DNA of 32,979 bases, from NCBI GenBank assembly GCA_947585795.1, contig CANPXG010000025.1:1-32979 (forward strand). Reading direction: 5' to 3'. The stretch is from an uncultured Clostridia bacterium. Lineage in GTDB: Bacteria; Bacillota; Clostridia; UBA1381. Below the pieces are notes generated by a model, which saw only the letters and a list, made by a program, of their open reading frames with translations, was not told where the DNA came from and did not search any database. Made by a program: the position numbers and the translations under genes. How positions within the stretch are numbered: position 1 is the stretch's first letter; each line of letters opens with the position of its first letter. Of the stretch, positions 32,586 through 32,979 are shown one piece after another.

Positions 32586-32615
32586 CAAATATCCGCTGAT
32601 TACAGCGGATATTTG
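32586..32615. terminator. Hairpin terminator, possibly bidirectional
   Basis: CAAATATCCGCTG (32586-32598) pairs over 13 bases with CAGCGGATATTTG (32603-32615), loop ATTA. On the minus strand the stem ends in TTTG followed by TTTGTG, fitting the end of the beta-galactosidase transcript. On the plus strand ATTTG and a T-rich tail follow, fitting the putative small RNA. Confidence 0.75.
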
Positions 32616-32655
32616 ATTTGTAATAATTTAATTTTGTATACACTAATTCTTGAGT

Positions 32656-32979
32656 TTATTTCACCCGAACTCTGACCCTCCACGTAAATTCCTTTTCACT
32701 AAACCTATATTCCTCAAGCGGCAGGGGACCGCAGGCGTTCTGACCGATACCGTCCTGCTTGTAATCGACGCACAGCACCGTTTCACCGCACTTTTCAAGC
32801 TCAAAATTGTGCGCTTTTTCCGTAAGCTCCTCCTGCGTGTAATGCGACGCATTAAACGAAAACGGCGTGTCGGAGCTTACGCGCATTTTTTCCGTCTCAA
32901 CGTACCGCGTACCGAAGTGGCTGCCGTTTTCCTGCGGCTTTACGTAGTCCTCGTGCATATCGCCGACGGTCGTCTCAAA
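32656..32979 (-). CDS. Beta-galactosidase (GH2, LacZ-like) C-terminal end, 5' part outside window
   Basis: The frame is open to the window edge, so 107 codons of the C-terminus are present; the ATG at 32958 is internal. The segment DYVKPQENGSHFGTRYVE matches the start of the LacZ C-terminal domain (PQENG and GTR motifs). It is followed by FSFNASHYTQEELTEKAH and the late GIGQNACGP motif near the end, all in the order seen in GH2 beta-galactosidases. It hydrolyses terminal beta-galactosides by family; the catalytic residues lie upstream of the window. It is transcribed toward, but separated by a terminator from, the tad cluster. Confidence 0.8.
   Translation of the reverse strand, partial: FETTVGDMHEDYVKPQENGSHFGTRYVETEKMRVSSDTPFSFNASHYTQEELTEKAHNFELEKCGETVLCVDYKQDGIGQNACGPLPLEEYRFSEKEFTWRVRVRVK

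Larger units (their letters stand above)
32481..32622 (+). ncRNA. Putative orphan small RNA
   Basis: Starting 7 bases after the -10, the transcript would open with GAGTGTG (32481-32487). This pairs with CACACTC (32530-32536) as an outer stem, closed inside by the palindrome TTTCGCAAAA/TTTTGCGAAA (32498-32524, loop GAATGAG). An A-rich single-stranded segment follows, then the 13-bp hairpin at 32586-32615. Promoter, 5' structure and 3' hairpin together fit a ~140-nt RNA. Expression and function are inferred; no RNA family is recognised. Confidence 0.45.

Overview
The window looks like chromosomal DNA from a low-to-mid GC anaerobic Clostridia (Firmicutes). The indications are a bifurcating [FeFe] hydrogenase operon, an SLH-anchored surface protein, Gram-positive Shine-Dalgarno sites (AGGAGG/GGTGAT) ahead of nearly every gene, a clostridial-type Tad pilus locus and a GH2 beta-galactosidase end. 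A gut commensal is a reasonable guess, but the sequence does not prove genus or habitat.

Left end (1-4900, plus strand): the 3' part of a large putative surface protein gene is followed by a compact, strongly AT-rich island holding an apparently complete retron. It has a consensus promoter, a structured msr-msd RNA bounded by a perfect 13-bp a1/a2 inverted repeat, an effector of the nucleoside-deoxyribosyltransferase-like plus winged-helix type, and a reverse transcriptase with YADD and VTG motifs. The order (RNA, effector, RT) and the effector sequence match what I recall of the E. coli Ec86/Eco1 (type II-A) anti-phage retron. Behind it lie structured non-coding DNA and a decayed transposase-like fragment, so the island looks mobile.

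Middle (4916-13680, minus strand): a three-gene hydABC-type operon (NuoE-like, NuoF-like and catalytic [FeFe] subunits) with its own consensus promoter, in visibly GC-richer DNA. Upstream of it is a 1515-residue exported protein with a duplicated N-terminal module, two InlB-type repeats and three SLH domains, ending at a strong terminator.

Right (13745-32172, minus strand): about 18 kb of tightly packed co-directional genes. In transcription order these are TadZ, TadA, TadB, TadC, Flp pilin, TadE-like, TadG/DUF5702-like, second TadE-like, prepilin peptidase, FHA membrane protein, PP2C phosphatase, second prepilin peptidase, second FHA protein, FtsE, FtsX, a PcsB-like NlpC/P60 hydrolase, a 60-residue membrane protein and a Ser/Thr kinase with an extracytoplasmic beta-propeller. 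The SLH protein follows after 64 bp. Overlapping or near-touching genes and shared direction suggest one functional unit: a Tad pilus assembly line with a kinase/phosphatase/FHA switch and an FtsEX-driven wall hydrolase. A (D)(A/S/D)TEV(I/M) motif recurs in the kinase and both FHA proteins and may be its phospho-acceptor.

Far right (32173-32979): a 483-bp non-coding stretch with two inverted copies of a ~27-bp palindromic hairpin, a consensus plus-strand promoter and a strong hairpin terminator. These together outline a possible ~140-nt small RNA. The window ends in the C-terminal part of a beta-galactosidase-like gene.
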